Below, piece after piece: positions 1 to 6,124 of a stretch of 6,240 bases of DNA. The notes under the pieces were generated by a model. The model saw only the letters and a list, made by a program, of their open reading frames with translations. It had not been told where the DNA came from and searched no databases. The position numbers were made by a program, and so were the translations under genes. How positions within the stretch are numbered: the stretch's first letter is position 1; the number at the start of each line of letters is the position of its first letter. The stretch comes from an uncultured Collinsella sp. (GTDB lineage: Bacteria; Actinomycetota; Coriobacteriia; Coriobacteriales; Coriobacteriaceae). The DNA is taken from the NCBI GenBank assembly GCA_900554905.1, contig USJB01000078.1, positions 1-6,240 on the forward strand, in the 5' to 3' direction.

Positions 1-104
1 GCGCATCGTTGAGAGGCTTTCCAGCTTTAGTAAAACAAACTTATAAGATGCGACGGGCCGCGTCAAGATAATTACCGGACGGCCTAGGAGGCGGCTGGTT
101 GGCT

Positions 105-142
105 GGCTTAAAACCTAGCGCGTGAGATGACGCTCCACGCTA
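105..142 (-). terminator. Weak candidate terminator after the GyrI-like gene
   Basis: On the minus strand, starting at the stop codon of the GyrI-like gene, TAGCGTG (142-136) can pair with CACGCGCTA (124-116) if two bases bulge, around an 11-nt loop. The tail is GGTTTTAAG. The stem is short and the T run has only four bases, so termination is plausible but not convincing. The remaining sequence at 1-104 shows no gene or clear structure. Confidence 0.3.
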
Positions 143-778
143 TTCAGCGCGCTTGATAGGATGACGAACCACAGTCTTAAGTTTCTCCGGTGCACATTTG
201 CGTGGATCGGAGAGATAGATTTCGTGATGGAAACGGGTGTCTGAGAAGTCGGGGACATAGCCCTGCTCGGTCGTGTATTCATTCATAGCGCCTACGGTCG
301 CCGGTTCGTTGTCGTAGGGCCCGGTGTGCATGCATTGAACGCAGAGGCCCTCGTCAACTTTAAGCAGCTCGACGGCAGAAAAGTCAAGTTTCTTTTTGGT
401 CGTGGCTTCCGCGACTGCCCAGTCAAAGTCATCTCGGGTGACGAAATCGGGCAGGCGAATGCACGAGATAAAGTTGAAATCGTCCTTGCGTACATAATCG
501 ATGTCGCCGCTCGGGGAGTCTTGCCACCAGAAACCCTCGAGCGGCGGTACCACAAAGTCGAAATAGCCCTTGATACTCCTTGAGCCTTTCTTCGACATCT
601 TGACGGTATAGGCGATGCCGTAAAGCAGCGGCAGGGCGTTTTGATATTCGCCACCTTCGGTATTTGGGTCGCCCTTTCCGCGAACGGCAACGTAGCTCAT
701 AGGCGGGACAGTTACGATGCTCGGCTTGCTTGCAGGTTTGTAGAGCTCCTTGCATTCCTTCTTAAAGTCGAACGCCAT
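140..778 (-). CDS. GyrI-like small-molecule-binding domain protein (COG4832-type)
   Basis: This 212-residue soluble protein has no signal peptide or membrane segment. Its whole length resembles the stand-alone GyrI-like family (PF06445 fold). Landmarks are an N-terminal FDFKKE/LYKP segment, VPPMSYVAVRGKGDPNTEGG (24-43), VVPPLEGFWW (76-85), CMHTGPYDNEPAT (149-161) and HHEIYLSDPRK (184-194). The length of about 210 residues fits this subgroup and exceeds E. coli GyrI (about 155). No DNA-binding domain is fused to it, unlike the MerR or AraC relatives that use the same fold as an effector sensor. From memory, some stand-alone GyrI-like proteins hydrolyse cyclopropane-bearing DNA-alkylating natural products. 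Whether this one does is unknown. The ATG at 778 is supported by AGAAAGG eight bases upstream. The gene is divergent from the ABC operon and has a LexA-like box in its promoter region. The family call is firm; the substrate is open. Confidence 0.85.
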   Translation of the reverse strand: MAFDFKKECKELYKPASKPSIVTVPPMSYVAVRGKGDPNTEGGEYQNALPLLYGIAYTVKMSKKGSRSIKGYFDFVVPPLEGFWWQDSPSGDIDYVRKDDFNFISCIRLPDFVTRDDFDWAVAEATTKKKLDFSAVELLKVDEGLCVQCMHTGPYDNEPATVGAMNEYTTEQGYVPDFSDTRFHHEIYLSDPRKCAPEKLKTVVRHPIKRAE

Positions 779-786
779 GTTGGCCG

Positions 787-793
787 CCTTTCT
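787..793 (-). promoter_or_regulatory. Ribosome binding site of the GyrI-like gene
   Basis: AGAAAGG on the minus strand lies eight bases before the ATG at 778. It supports that start over internal alternatives. Confidence 0.6.
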
Positions 794-819
794 GCGTATT
801 GGCCTGCTTAGATAACGGA

Positions 820-848
820 ATCATATCATAGAAACGAACAGCTGTTCG
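820..848 (-). promoter_or_regulatory. Likely promoter of the GyrI-like gene with overlapping operator
   Basis: On the minus strand two overlapping TATGAT hexamers (830-825 and 825-820) match the -10 consensus well. Counting 17 bases back from the second gives CGAACA at 848-843 as the -35 element, a partial match to TTGACA that lies inside the 835-848 palindrome. A repressor bound to the palindrome would therefore block RNA polymerase. The ATG is about 42 bases downstream of the -10. The -10 is good and the -35 is weak. Confidence 0.5.
835..848. promoter_or_regulatory. LexA/SOS-box-like operator CGAAC-N4-GTTCG
   Basis: CGAACAGCTGTTCG is a perfect 14-bp palindrome. It fits the CGAAC-N4-GTTCG core shared by the LexA boxes of Bacillus and mycobacteria, and the right flank (GTTCGA) also fits the mycobacterial extension. 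It lies 57 bases before the GyrI-like start and overlaps the predicted -35. It is also about 200 bases upstream of the divergent ABC operon, so it could in principle act in both directions. With ten fixed bases, chance occurrence in a window of this size is roughly 0.6 percent if base composition were even. LexA binding is inferred. Confidence 0.55.
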
Positions 849-960
849 AATGATTTTGCTGACAGATAGAGATGCGTGCGTTGTGTTTGGCGGTTGTTCT
901 GACCCCGTCGATGATTTCTCTGCCTTCCCGGCGCTTGCCTGCGCTCCCCGTTTCCCCATA

Positions 961-994
961 TAAAACCTGCCAAAATGAACCTGTCCCTTTTTGG
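961..994 (-). repeat. 34-bp REP-like repeat, upstream copy (inverted relative to 4526-4559)
   Basis: Read on the minus strand, this segment starts CCAAAAAGGGACAGG and ends TTTTGGCAGGTTTTA. It matches 4526-4559 at 33 of 34 bases (C against A at one position). Its ends can fold on themselves: CCTGCCAAAA (966-975) pairs with TTTTGGTCGG (989-998) with one mismatch and one G-T pair. It lies about 55 bases before the ABC operon start and after the divergent promoter region. There is no transposase gene nearby. It looks like a dispersed palindromic element of the REP type; how often it occurs elsewhere cannot be judged here. Confidence 0.85.
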
Positions 995-1033
995 TCGGCG
1001 TGAAATGGGTAATACTAAAGAGTTATCCGACCA

Positions 1034-1040
1034 GATGGGA
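1034..1040 (+). promoter_or_regulatory. Weak ribosome binding site of the ABC ATPase gene
   Basis: GATGGGA lies eight bases before the ATG at 1049. It is only a partial Shine-Dalgarno match, but the next in-frame residues (AYIEFKDVIKAYG) are the normal N-terminus of this ATPase family, which fixes the start. I could not identify a convincing promoter between 849 and 1048; the TAATAC at 1010-1015 has no good partner. Confidence 0.45.
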
Positions 1041-1048
1041 ATTAATCG

Positions 1049-1750
1049 ATGGCTTATATCGAATTCAAAGACGTCATCAAGGCATACGGCGAGGGCGACG
1101 CCCGCATTCATGCACTCGACGGCGCGAGCTTTACGGTCGAGCGCGGCGAGCTCGCCATCATTCTGGGTGCTTCGGGTGCCGGCAAGACCACGGCACTCAA
1201 CATTCTGGGCGGCATGGATACGGCGACCTCCGGCACCGTGACGGTGGATGGGCGCGACGTGAGCTCCGCCAACGAGGCGCAGCTCGTGGAGTACCGCCGC
1301 GCCGACGTCGGCTTTGTCTTCCAGTTCTACAATCTGGTCCCTAACCTGACGGCGCTTGAGAACGTCGAACTCGCGGCGCAAATCTGCCCCGATTCGCTCG
1401 ATGCCGAGCAAACGCTTTGCCAGGTTGGCCTGGGCGAGCGCCTCGCTAACTTTCCTGCGCAGCTTTCGGGCGGCGAGCAGCAGCGCGTGTCCATTGCCCG
1501 CGCACTAGCCAAGAACCCCAAGCTGCTTTTATGCGATGAGCCCACGGGTGCACTCGACTACAAAACCGGCAAGCAGATCCTGCAGCTGCTGCAGGACACT
1601 TGCCGCAAGCAAGGCATCACGGTCATTATCATCACCCACAACTCCGCGCTGGCGCCCATGGCCGATCGCCTGATCCGCTTTAAAAGCGGCCGCGTGGAGA
1701 GCGAGACGGTCCAGCAAAATCCCGTGCCTATCGAGACGATCGAGTGGTAG
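1049..1750 (+). CDS. ABC transporter ATP-binding protein, MacB/LolD/FtsE type
   Basis: This 233-residue nucleotide-binding subunit sits at the inner face of the membrane and powers the permease encoded next to it. All catalytic motifs are present in order: Walker A GASGAGKTT (40-48), Q-loop glutamine 92 in FVFQFYNLVPNLTALENV, signature LSGGEQQR (139-146), Walker B LLLCDEPTGALD (159-170, catalytic Glu164) and H-loop His197. The Q-loop wording and the DEPTGALD sequence are typical of the MacB/LolD/FtsE family, whose members work with FtsX-like permeases. Length is normal. The C-terminus has a short tail after FKSGRV (211-216). The stop codon (1748-1750) lies beside or inside the permease start, so the two genes are almost surely co-translated. 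The protein looks fully functional. The transported substrate cannot be read from an ATPase. Confidence 0.95.
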   Translation: MAYIEFKDVIKAYGEGDARIHALDGASFTVERGELAIILGASGAGKTTALNILGGMDTATSGTVTVDGRDVSSANEAQLVEYRRADVGFVFQFYNLVPNLTALENVELAAQICPDSLDAEQTLCQVGLGERLANFPAQLSGGEQQRVSIARALAKNPKLLLCDEPTGALDYKTGKQILQLLQDTCRKQGITVIIITHNSALAPMADRLIRFKSGRVESETVQQNPVPIETIEW

Positions 1751-1755
1751 CGCCC

Positions 1756-4521
1756 ATGGACCAAGATCGCCAAAACAGCCAAAACCATGATACGGAGCAC
1801 GCGGGCCGCGACCGGGAGTTCGCGACCTACCGTACCGCTCAAAGCTCAAACGATATGGTGCCGACGGTTTTTCGCCGTGGTATCTACCGCACAATCCGAG
1901 GCAGTCTCAAGCGCTTCCTATCTATCGTGGTCATCACTGCGCTTGGCGTGAGCGTGATGTGCGGCCTTAAGGCGGGTTGCGAGGACCTGTGCGATTCGGT
2001 CGATGCCTATTTTGACCAGCAGAATGTCTATGACATTAACGTGCAGTCGACCTATGGCCTTACGCGCGACGATCTTGCGGCCATTCAAGAGGTCGACGGC
2101 GTCGAGACGGCCGAGGGCATCTACACCGAGACCGCCTACACCGCCGTGGGCACAACGCGCGAGCGCGTGGTCGTGCAAAGTCTCTCCAAGGAGAACATCG
2201 ATCAGCCGGTGCTCGTGAACGGCGATTTGCCCGAGAGCGCCGATGAGGTCGCGGTGACTTCGAAGTTCCTGAAGGCTTCGGGCAAAAAGCTCGGCGATAC
2301 GGTGAGTTTTGCCGCCAATGACGCGAGCTCGTCGAACCAAAGCGCCAAGGATCAGTTTGCCGCAGGCGATTACACCATTACGGCCGAGGTCCTCGATCCC
2401 ACTGATGTGAGCTCCGACTCGACCGTCAACGCCTTTCGCGCTGCTTCGGCGGCGGACTATAAGTTCTATGTGAGCGAGGATGCCGCGACATCTTCTTCCT
2501 ACTCCGCGGTCCACGTGATCGTCGAGGGAGCCAAGAGCCTCAACTCCTATTCGGATGCCTACGCGGCAAAGATCAATGAGGTCAAGGGCAATATCGAGAA
2601 GATCCGCGAGGAGCGTGAGAAGGCGCGCGCTCAGGAGCTGACGGTCGACACGCCGGCAAGCCTTGACGCGGCCGAGCGTCAGACCGCCATGCTCTTTGGG
2701 ATCGAGCAGGATAACATCAACCGTATGGCCGAGGGCAGCGAGGAGCGCGTCCAGGCTCAGACCGAGTTGGACCAGCGCCGCGCCGCCGCCGACCAGCATT
2801 TTGCCGATGCCCGCGCCGAGCTCTCTGACCTGGGCGAATGCACTTGGTACATCCAGGACCGCGGTAACATCGCAAGCTACTCGAGCGTCGAGAGCGACAG
2901 TTCTTCGATCGAGGCCATCGCCACGGTGTTCCCGTTCATCTTCTTTATCGTCGCCGTGCTCATCAGCCTTACCACCGCCACGCGCATGGTCGAGGAAGAG
3001 CGCACGCTCATCGGCCTGTACAAGGCACTCGGCTATTCGCGCGGGCGCATCCTGTCCAAATACGTGGACTACTCGTTGTGGGCTTGCCTGATCGGTGGCG
3101 TGCTCGGCAATATCATCGGCTTTGTGGGCCTGCCGCTGTTCCTGTTTACGGTGTTCGACGATATGTATGCACTGCCCCAGATGCAGCTTTCGTATGACAT
3201 CGTGTCCTCAATCGTTTCTGTGGCGCTGTTTGCTGTGGGCGTGGTGGGCGCCACGATTATCGCCTGCCGCCACGAGATGGCCGAGACCCCAGCTTCGCTC
3301 ATGCGTCCCAAGGCCCCGCGCGCCGGCTCACGCATTCTGCTCGAGCGTATCGGATTTATCTGGCGCCGCATGGGCTTCTTAAACAAGGTAGCGGCGCGTA
3401 ACCTGTTCCGCTACAAAAAGCGCGCCTTTATGACCATCTTTGGCATCGCGGGCTGCACGGCGCTCGTGATCTGTGGTATGGGCATCCGTGACACGTCGGT
3501 GGCGCTTTCGCCCAAACAGTACGGGCATATCACGCGCTATGACTTGCTGGCGGTCGCCAATCCTGACGATTTTTCGCAGACGTGCGCGGCGTTGGACGAG
3601 CGCAGCGCAGCCAATGATTCCAACGTGACCGTGACTTCGACCCTGCCGATTATGACCGACAACGTCACCTTTACGTTTGGCGGCAAGAGCGAGACCGTGC
3701 AGCTGATCGTGGTGCCCGACGACCGCACGAACGATCTGGACGACTACGTGCGCCTGGAGGATGAGTCCAAAGAACCGCTGTCTTTGCGTGACGGAGACGT
3801 GTATCTGAGTAAGAGTTCACAGCTGGTGCTGGGGATTCAGCCGGGCGATACGGCTCACGTCCAGGATTCGTCGCTCAATGTTGCCAAGGTCAAAGTCAGC
3901 GACATTTCGCTTAACTATCTGGGCAACACGCTTTACATGACGCAGGGCACCTATGAGCGCGCGTTCGGTCGAAGTGCACGCCTTAACGGCATCTTTGTGC
4001 TGCTTAAGGGCTCATCTTCTGACCAGATTGCGTTTAGCAAGAAGATTAAGAGCGATGGTTGGCTCACCATCTCGAGCACGGCCGAACATTGGCAGAACTA
4101 CGAGGCGAACTTTACGATTATCAATTCTGTCGTGGTGCTCGTGACCTTTATGGCAGCGTGCCTATCGTTTGTGGTGGTGTTTACGCTGTCCAACACGAAT
4201 ATCTCCGAGCGCGAGCGCGAGCTGGCGACCATTAAGGTGCTGGGCTTCCGTCGCGGCGAGGTGCACCACTACGTCAACAAGGAGACGTTGATTCTCACGG
4301 CGATTGGCGCCGCTCTGGGCGTGCCGTTAGGCGGCTTGCTGGCCGAGAGCTTTACCTACATCCTGCAGATGCCGTCGCTGTACTTTGACGTTGAGGTCGA
4401 GCCGCTGAGCTACGTGCTCGCCGTGGTGCTTTCCTTTGGCTTTACGTTTATCGTCAACCTCGCTACCAATCGCACCCTCAATAAGATCGACATGGTCGGT
4501 GCCCTCAAGAGCGCCGAGTAG
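1756..4521 (+). CDS. FtsX-like ABC transporter permease, two FtsX domains with large external region
   Basis: This 921-residue permease partners the preceding ATPase. About eight membrane segments are visible: near residues 54-71, 389-407, 441-466, 483-502, 558-575, 787-810, 844-865 and 882-901. Two FtsX domains repeat the same coupling signature after their first helix, EEERTLIGLYKALGYSRGRI (413-432) and ERELATIKVLGFRRGEV (820-836). Between helices 1 and 2 lies an extracytoplasmic region of about 315 residues, with charged, coiled-coil-like sequence at 271-356. It ends in the family-typical TWYIQDRGNIASYSS block (363-377). Another external domain spans 580-785. The family acts by moving external domains rather than through a classic channel; lipid, peptide or drug substrates are all possible. 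The start is uncertain: GTG 1744 overlaps the ATPase stop, ATG 1756 follows GAGTGG by eight bases and is preferred, and ATG 1855 would remove a hydrophilic 33-residue leader. No frameshift is seen. Confidence 0.93.
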   Translation: MDQDRQNSQNHDTEHAGRDREFATYRTAQSSNDMVPTVFRRGIYRTIRGSLKRFLSIVVITALGVSVMCGLKAGCEDLCDSVDAYFDQQNVYDINVQSTYGLTRDDLAAIQEVDGVETAEGIYTETAYTAVGTTRERVVVQSLSKENIDQPVLVNGDLPESADEVAVTSKFLKASGKKLGDTVSFAANDASSSNQSAKDQFAAGDYTITAEVLDPTDVSSDSTVNAFRAASAADYKFYVSEDAATSSSYSAVHVIVEGAKSLNSYSDAYAAKINEVKGNIEKIREEREKARAQELTVDTPASLDAAERQTAMLFGIEQDNINRMAEGSEERVQAQTELDQRRAAADQHFADARAELSDLGECTWYIQDRGNIASYSSVESDSSSIEAIATVFPFIFFIVAVLISLTTATRMVEEERTLIGLYKALGYSRGRILSKYVDYSLWACLIGGVLGNIIGFVGLPLFLFTVFDDMYALPQMQLSYDIVSSIVSVALFAVGVVGATIIACRHEMAETPASLMRPKAPRAGSRILLERIGFIWRRMGFLNKVAARNLFRYKKRAFMTIFGIAGCTALVICGMGIRDTSVALSPKQYGHITRYDLLAVANPDDFSQTCAALDERSAANDSNVTVTSTLPIMTDNVTFTFGGKSETVQLIVVPDDRTNDLDDYVRLEDESKEPLSLRDGDVYLSKSSQLVLGIQPGDTAHVQDSSLNVAKVKVSDISLNYLGNTLYMTQGTYERAFGRSARLNGIFVLLKGSSSDQIAFSKKIKSDGWLTISSTAEHWQNYEANFTIINSVVVLVTFMAACLSFVVVFTLSNTNISERERELATIKVLGFRRGEVHHYVNKETLILTAIGAALGVPLGGLLAESFTYILQMPSLYFDVEVEPLSYVLAVVLSFGFTFIVNLATNRTLNKIDMVGALKSAE

Positions 4522-4525
4522 CCTG

Positions 4526-4559
4526 CCAAAAAGGGACAGGTTAATTTTGGCAGGTTTTA
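4526..4559 (+). repeat. 34-bp REP-like repeat, downstream copy, forming a hairpin at the operon end
   Basis: This copy starts CCAAAAAGGGACAGG and ends TTTTGGCAGGTTTTA, 33 of 34 bases identical to the complement of 961-994. With the preceding bases it makes a perfect 10-bp stem, CCTGCCAAAA (4522-4531) and TTTTGGCAGG (4545-4554), around a 13-nt loop. It begins one base after the permease stop codon. The TTTTA that follows gives it some terminator character for plus-strand transcripts, but the sequence identity with the upstream copy marks it as a repeat element first. Confidence 0.88.
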
Positions 4560-4565
4560 CCTGGC

Positions 4566-4600
4566 CAAACGCCGGGCACCTACGGGCAACCCGGCGTTTG
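4566..4600 (+). terminator. Probable rho-independent terminator of the ABC operon
   Basis: CAAACGCCGGG (4566-4576) and CCCGGCGTTTG (4590-4600) form a perfect 11-bp GC-rich stem with a 13-nt loop, 44 bases after the permease stop. The tail TTGCTTTGCT is only moderately T-rich. Position and stem strength support termination of plus-strand transcripts. The stem is symmetric and could also stop reverse transcripts; the CCAGG tail on that strand argues against it. Confidence 0.6.
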
Positions 4601-4602
4601 TT

Positions 4603-4622
4603 GCTTTGCTATGCTTTGCTAT
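4603..4622 (+). repeat. 10-bp perfect tandem duplication
   Basis: GCTTTGCTAT occurs twice head to tail directly after the terminator hairpin. Two copies of a simple T-rich unit may be slippage and carry no clear function. Confidence 0.7.
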
Positions 4623-4690
4623 CTTCTGCTCGCAAGCGTTGATGAGAGGCTCTTTTCAGTCTTCGAGATTGAGCTTGAATGGGTCGTATG

Positions 4691-4848
4691 CCACAAAACG
4701 GGCCTATCTACTACGTTTAATTGGATACCCTCAACCATGCCGGGAAAACGAAAAATAAAACCGCAGGTAGAAGGCCTGTCGATTTTCGAAAAAGGCGGTC
4801 ATGGTTGGCCCCATCGAGTTAAACGTAGTAGATTGCCCCTTTTCGTGG
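4691..4848. repeat. 158-nt imperfect palindrome (MITE-like or structured RNA element)
   Basis: The 49-base arms 4691-4739 and 4800-4848 are complementary at 38 positions, including an unbroken 15-bp block ATCTACTACGTTTAA (4706-4720) against 4819-4833 and an 8-bp block at the inner end (CAACCATG against CATGGTTG). The interior continues to fold: AAAACCGCAGG (4757-4767) pairs imperfectly with CCTGTCGATTTT (4775-4786). Similarity seems to extend a little outward on both sides (TTGAATGGGTC near 4676-4686; the complement of GACCATCAA near 4851-4859). It carries no protein gene. It could be a non-autonomous mobile element or an RNA; no target-site duplication is evident. Confidence 0.75.
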
Positions 4849-4900
4849 CGGACCATCAAACGAACGCCGACGCTTGTGCTGTAGCCGCTCCGACCATTCG

Positions 4901-4971
4901 TAAGTTGCGGTGGAATAGTTCTTAAACTCGATTACTCAAGGCTAAAACCGGAACTATATCACCGCAACTTA
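4901..4971. repeat. Long hairpin element with TTGCGGTGGAATAG arm, copy 1
   Basis: The 21-base arms at 4901-4921 (beginning TAAGTTGCGGTGGAATAG) and 4951-4971 (ending TCACCGCAACTTA) are complementary at 19 positions around a 29-nt spacer. The left arm shares the 14-base block TTGCGGTGGAATAG with the element at 6125-6191, and the right arm shares GGAACTAT and TCACCGCAACT. The spacers differ, so arms rather than loops are conserved. It is the first strong structure downstream of the minus-strand regulator, 53 bases past its stop, but no T run follows on that strand, so a standard terminator is unlikely. Confidence 0.85.
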
Positions 4972-5024
4972 GGAGGAATGGGCGGGGGAGTACTAGTTGG
5001 ATGCTGCTGTCGGGCTGGGATGGT

Positions 5025-5939
5025 TTAGGCTCGCTTGCGATGCTTCCATTGTTTACGGCACCAACGCATGAGTGCTTTTACGACCGGGATGGTGATGAGG
5101 ATTACCCAGGCGGGATGGGGTTGTTCCAGGCAGAGCCACATGTAGAGGAACCATGCCTCGGCACTGACTGAATAGACGACATCGATCAGCTTAGATAAGT
5201 GGCGTTGGTCGATAAAGTCGCCAAGCGCGTAATAGACGGGAATCAAAAAGACGAGGAAGAGTCCCGTAACCCATGTGCCGTAGGCAATGCCGAGCACCAG
5301 GTAGGCGAGGGCGACGAGCGCGGGGAAGGGGAATTTGTTCCATGTACGTCCGACCTTGGTGTGGAAATGCTTGCCATGATGGTCGAGCTTGTCGTGTGCT
5401 TCCTTCCAGCTGGAGAATGTCTCGCCGTCGATGGTGACGGTGCCGTCGTCATTGGTATGCACGCTATGTCCATCGTCCTCAAGCGTATCGACATGCACGC
5501 CGTCCGGCCCCACATGCACCTCTTCGCCCTTGCGCTCGTTGGTCACATGGATACCGTTCCAGCCAACATGGACTTCCTCGCCTTTATTGGGATCAATGAC
5601 GTGGATGCCGCGCGCGAGGGAAATATCGACAAGTGGTTTGTCGCCGCAATCGGCGTGCTCGGCAGAATCTTCGGCCTCTTTAGCCTCATCCACCGTTTCG
5701 GTGCTGCCGTCCTCTGAGCTATCGGCATCGCTAGCCGCTTCCCCATACAACAACTCATCCAGCGATACACCATACAGCGCGGCGAGCGCAATGAGGTTAT
5801 CGGTATCGGGTGAGGACTCGCTGCGCTCCCATTTACTGACAGCCTGACGACTCACACCCAGCTGGGCGGCAAGCGCCTCCTGAGAAAGCCCGGCAGCTTT
5901 GCGGCGATCGACGAGCCTCTGCGCCATCGCAAGATCCAT
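5025..5939 (-). CDS. Membrane-anchored XRE-family regulator with internal His-containing repeats
   Basis: This 304-residue protein begins with a canonical HTH_3/XRE domain (about 5-64): GLSQEALAAQLGVS, recognition helix RQAVSKWERS (31-40) and SLDELLYGE. An acidic linker follows (about 68-100). Residues 111-165 hold three 18-19-residue tandem repeats, each starting G-[IV]-H-V: GIHVIDPNKGEEVHVGWN, GIHVTNERKGEEVHVGPD and a looser third, then GTVTIDGETF (166-175). A His-rich stretch (182-193) leads to about four hydrophobic segments (204-222, 224-242, 252-271, 276-293) and a basic C-terminal tail. HTH plus membrane segments suggests a one-component regulator held at the membrane, with the HTH in the cytoplasm. 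The repeat function is unknown; short beta strands or metal binding are guesses. ATG 5939 is chosen over ATG 6011 because AAAGGA lies six bases upstream and the HTH starts at once. The gene converges on the ABC operon; target genes are unknown. Confidence 0.85.
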   Translation of the reverse strand: MDLAMAQRLVDRRKAAGLSQEALAAQLGVSRQAVSKWERSESSPDTDNLIALAALYGVSLDELLYGEAASDADSSEDGSTETVDEAKEAEDSAEHADCGDKPLVDISLARGIHVIDPNKGEEVHVGWNGIHVTNERKGEEVHVGPDGVHVDTLEDDGHSVHTNDDGTVTIDGETFSSWKEAHDKLDHHGKHFHTKVGRTWNKFPFPALVALAYLVLGIAYGTWVTGLFLVFLIPVYYALGDFIDQRHLSKLIDVVYSVSAEAWFLYMWLCLEQPHPAWVILITIPVVKALMRWCRKQWKHRKRA

Positions 5940-6124
5940 GGTGGTTCCTTTCGTTTGATGGTCGAATCGAATGAGCCGAGTATGCCGAGAACAACCGGTA
6001 GCGACCACCATCTCTAGTTAGAATCTGCCCCAACCCTACCGCAACTACCAGTAGCAACCCCTAACGACCGGCCATTTCAGGACAAATGGCAGTGCAAGTA
6101 GCAGCCAAGAGCCCCCACTCAGTA
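5940..6124. other. Regulator upstream region, no clear promoter
   Basis: Apart from the ribosome binding site this stretch shows no convincing -35/-10 pair on the minus strand. It contains a small perfect hairpin, GCCATTT (6071-6077) and AAATGGC (6084-6090) with a 6-nt loop, and a loose direct repeat of CAACCCTA-like sequence (6031-6038 and 6055-6063). An ACCGCAACTACC stretch at 6039-6050 echoes the ACCGCAACT arm of the neighbouring hairpin elements. Confidence 0.4.
5946..5951 (-). promoter_or_regulatory. Ribosome binding site deciding the start of the regulator gene
   Basis: AAAGGA on the minus strand lies six bases before the ATG at 5939. The in-frame ATG at 6011 has no comparable site and would add 24 residues (MVVATGCSRH onward) not typical for an XRE N-terminus. 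Confidence 0.65.

Larger units (their letters stand above)
4522..5024. other. Gene-free structured intergenic stretch between convergent genes
   Basis: This stretch separates the plus-strand ABC operon from the minus-strand regulator. It holds, in order, a REP-like hairpin (4522-4554), a GC-rich terminator hairpin (4566-4600), a 10-bp tandem duplication (4603-4622), a 158-nt palindrome (4691-4848) and a second hairpin element (4901-4971). A 104-codon open frame at 4611-4925 crosses several of these repeats, has no ribosome binding site and resembles no protein I know, so I do not call it a gene. The 4972-5024 segment shows nothing further. Confidence 0.7.

Noticed and set aside
1..22. Similarity of GTTGAGAGGCTTTCCAG to GTTGATGAGAGGCTCTTTTCAG near 4638
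   Set aside because: The match needs several gaps over about 20 bases and has no supporting structure, so it is too weak to call a repeat.
821..1411. 196-codon minus-strand open frame across the ABC operon start
   Set aside because: It covers the ATPase gene in antisense and the REP-like repeat. It has no family resemblance, and its similarity to a frame near 4520-4570 comes only from the repeat.
1918..2799. 293-codon open frame antisense to the permease
   Set aside because: It lies wholly opposite a well-supported FtsX-type coding region. The translation is a Leu/Gly/Arg/His-rich shadow typical of high-GC genes read backwards.
961..4559. Composite transposon carrying the ABC operon
   Set aside because: The inverted repeats are present, but there is no transposase, no target-site duplication at the outer edges, and the same element folds as a REP-type hairpin. 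Kept only as an open question.
4611..4925. 104-codon plus-strand open frame in the intergenic stretch
   Set aside because: It runs through the 158-nt palindrome and into another repeat arm, lacks a ribosome binding site, and has no recognisable protein pattern.
4971..5003. AGGAGG followed by ATG at 4978 or 5001 on the plus strand
   Set aside because: The spacing is one base to the first ATG and 24 to the second. The resulting frames are short and mostly antisense to the regulator, and the AGGAGG begins within the hairpin arm.
5199..5847. Plus-strand open frames opposite the regulator (172 and 152 codons)
   Set aside because: The minus-strand frame has a complete HTH, repeats and membrane segments with a good ribosome binding site; these are its antisense shadows.
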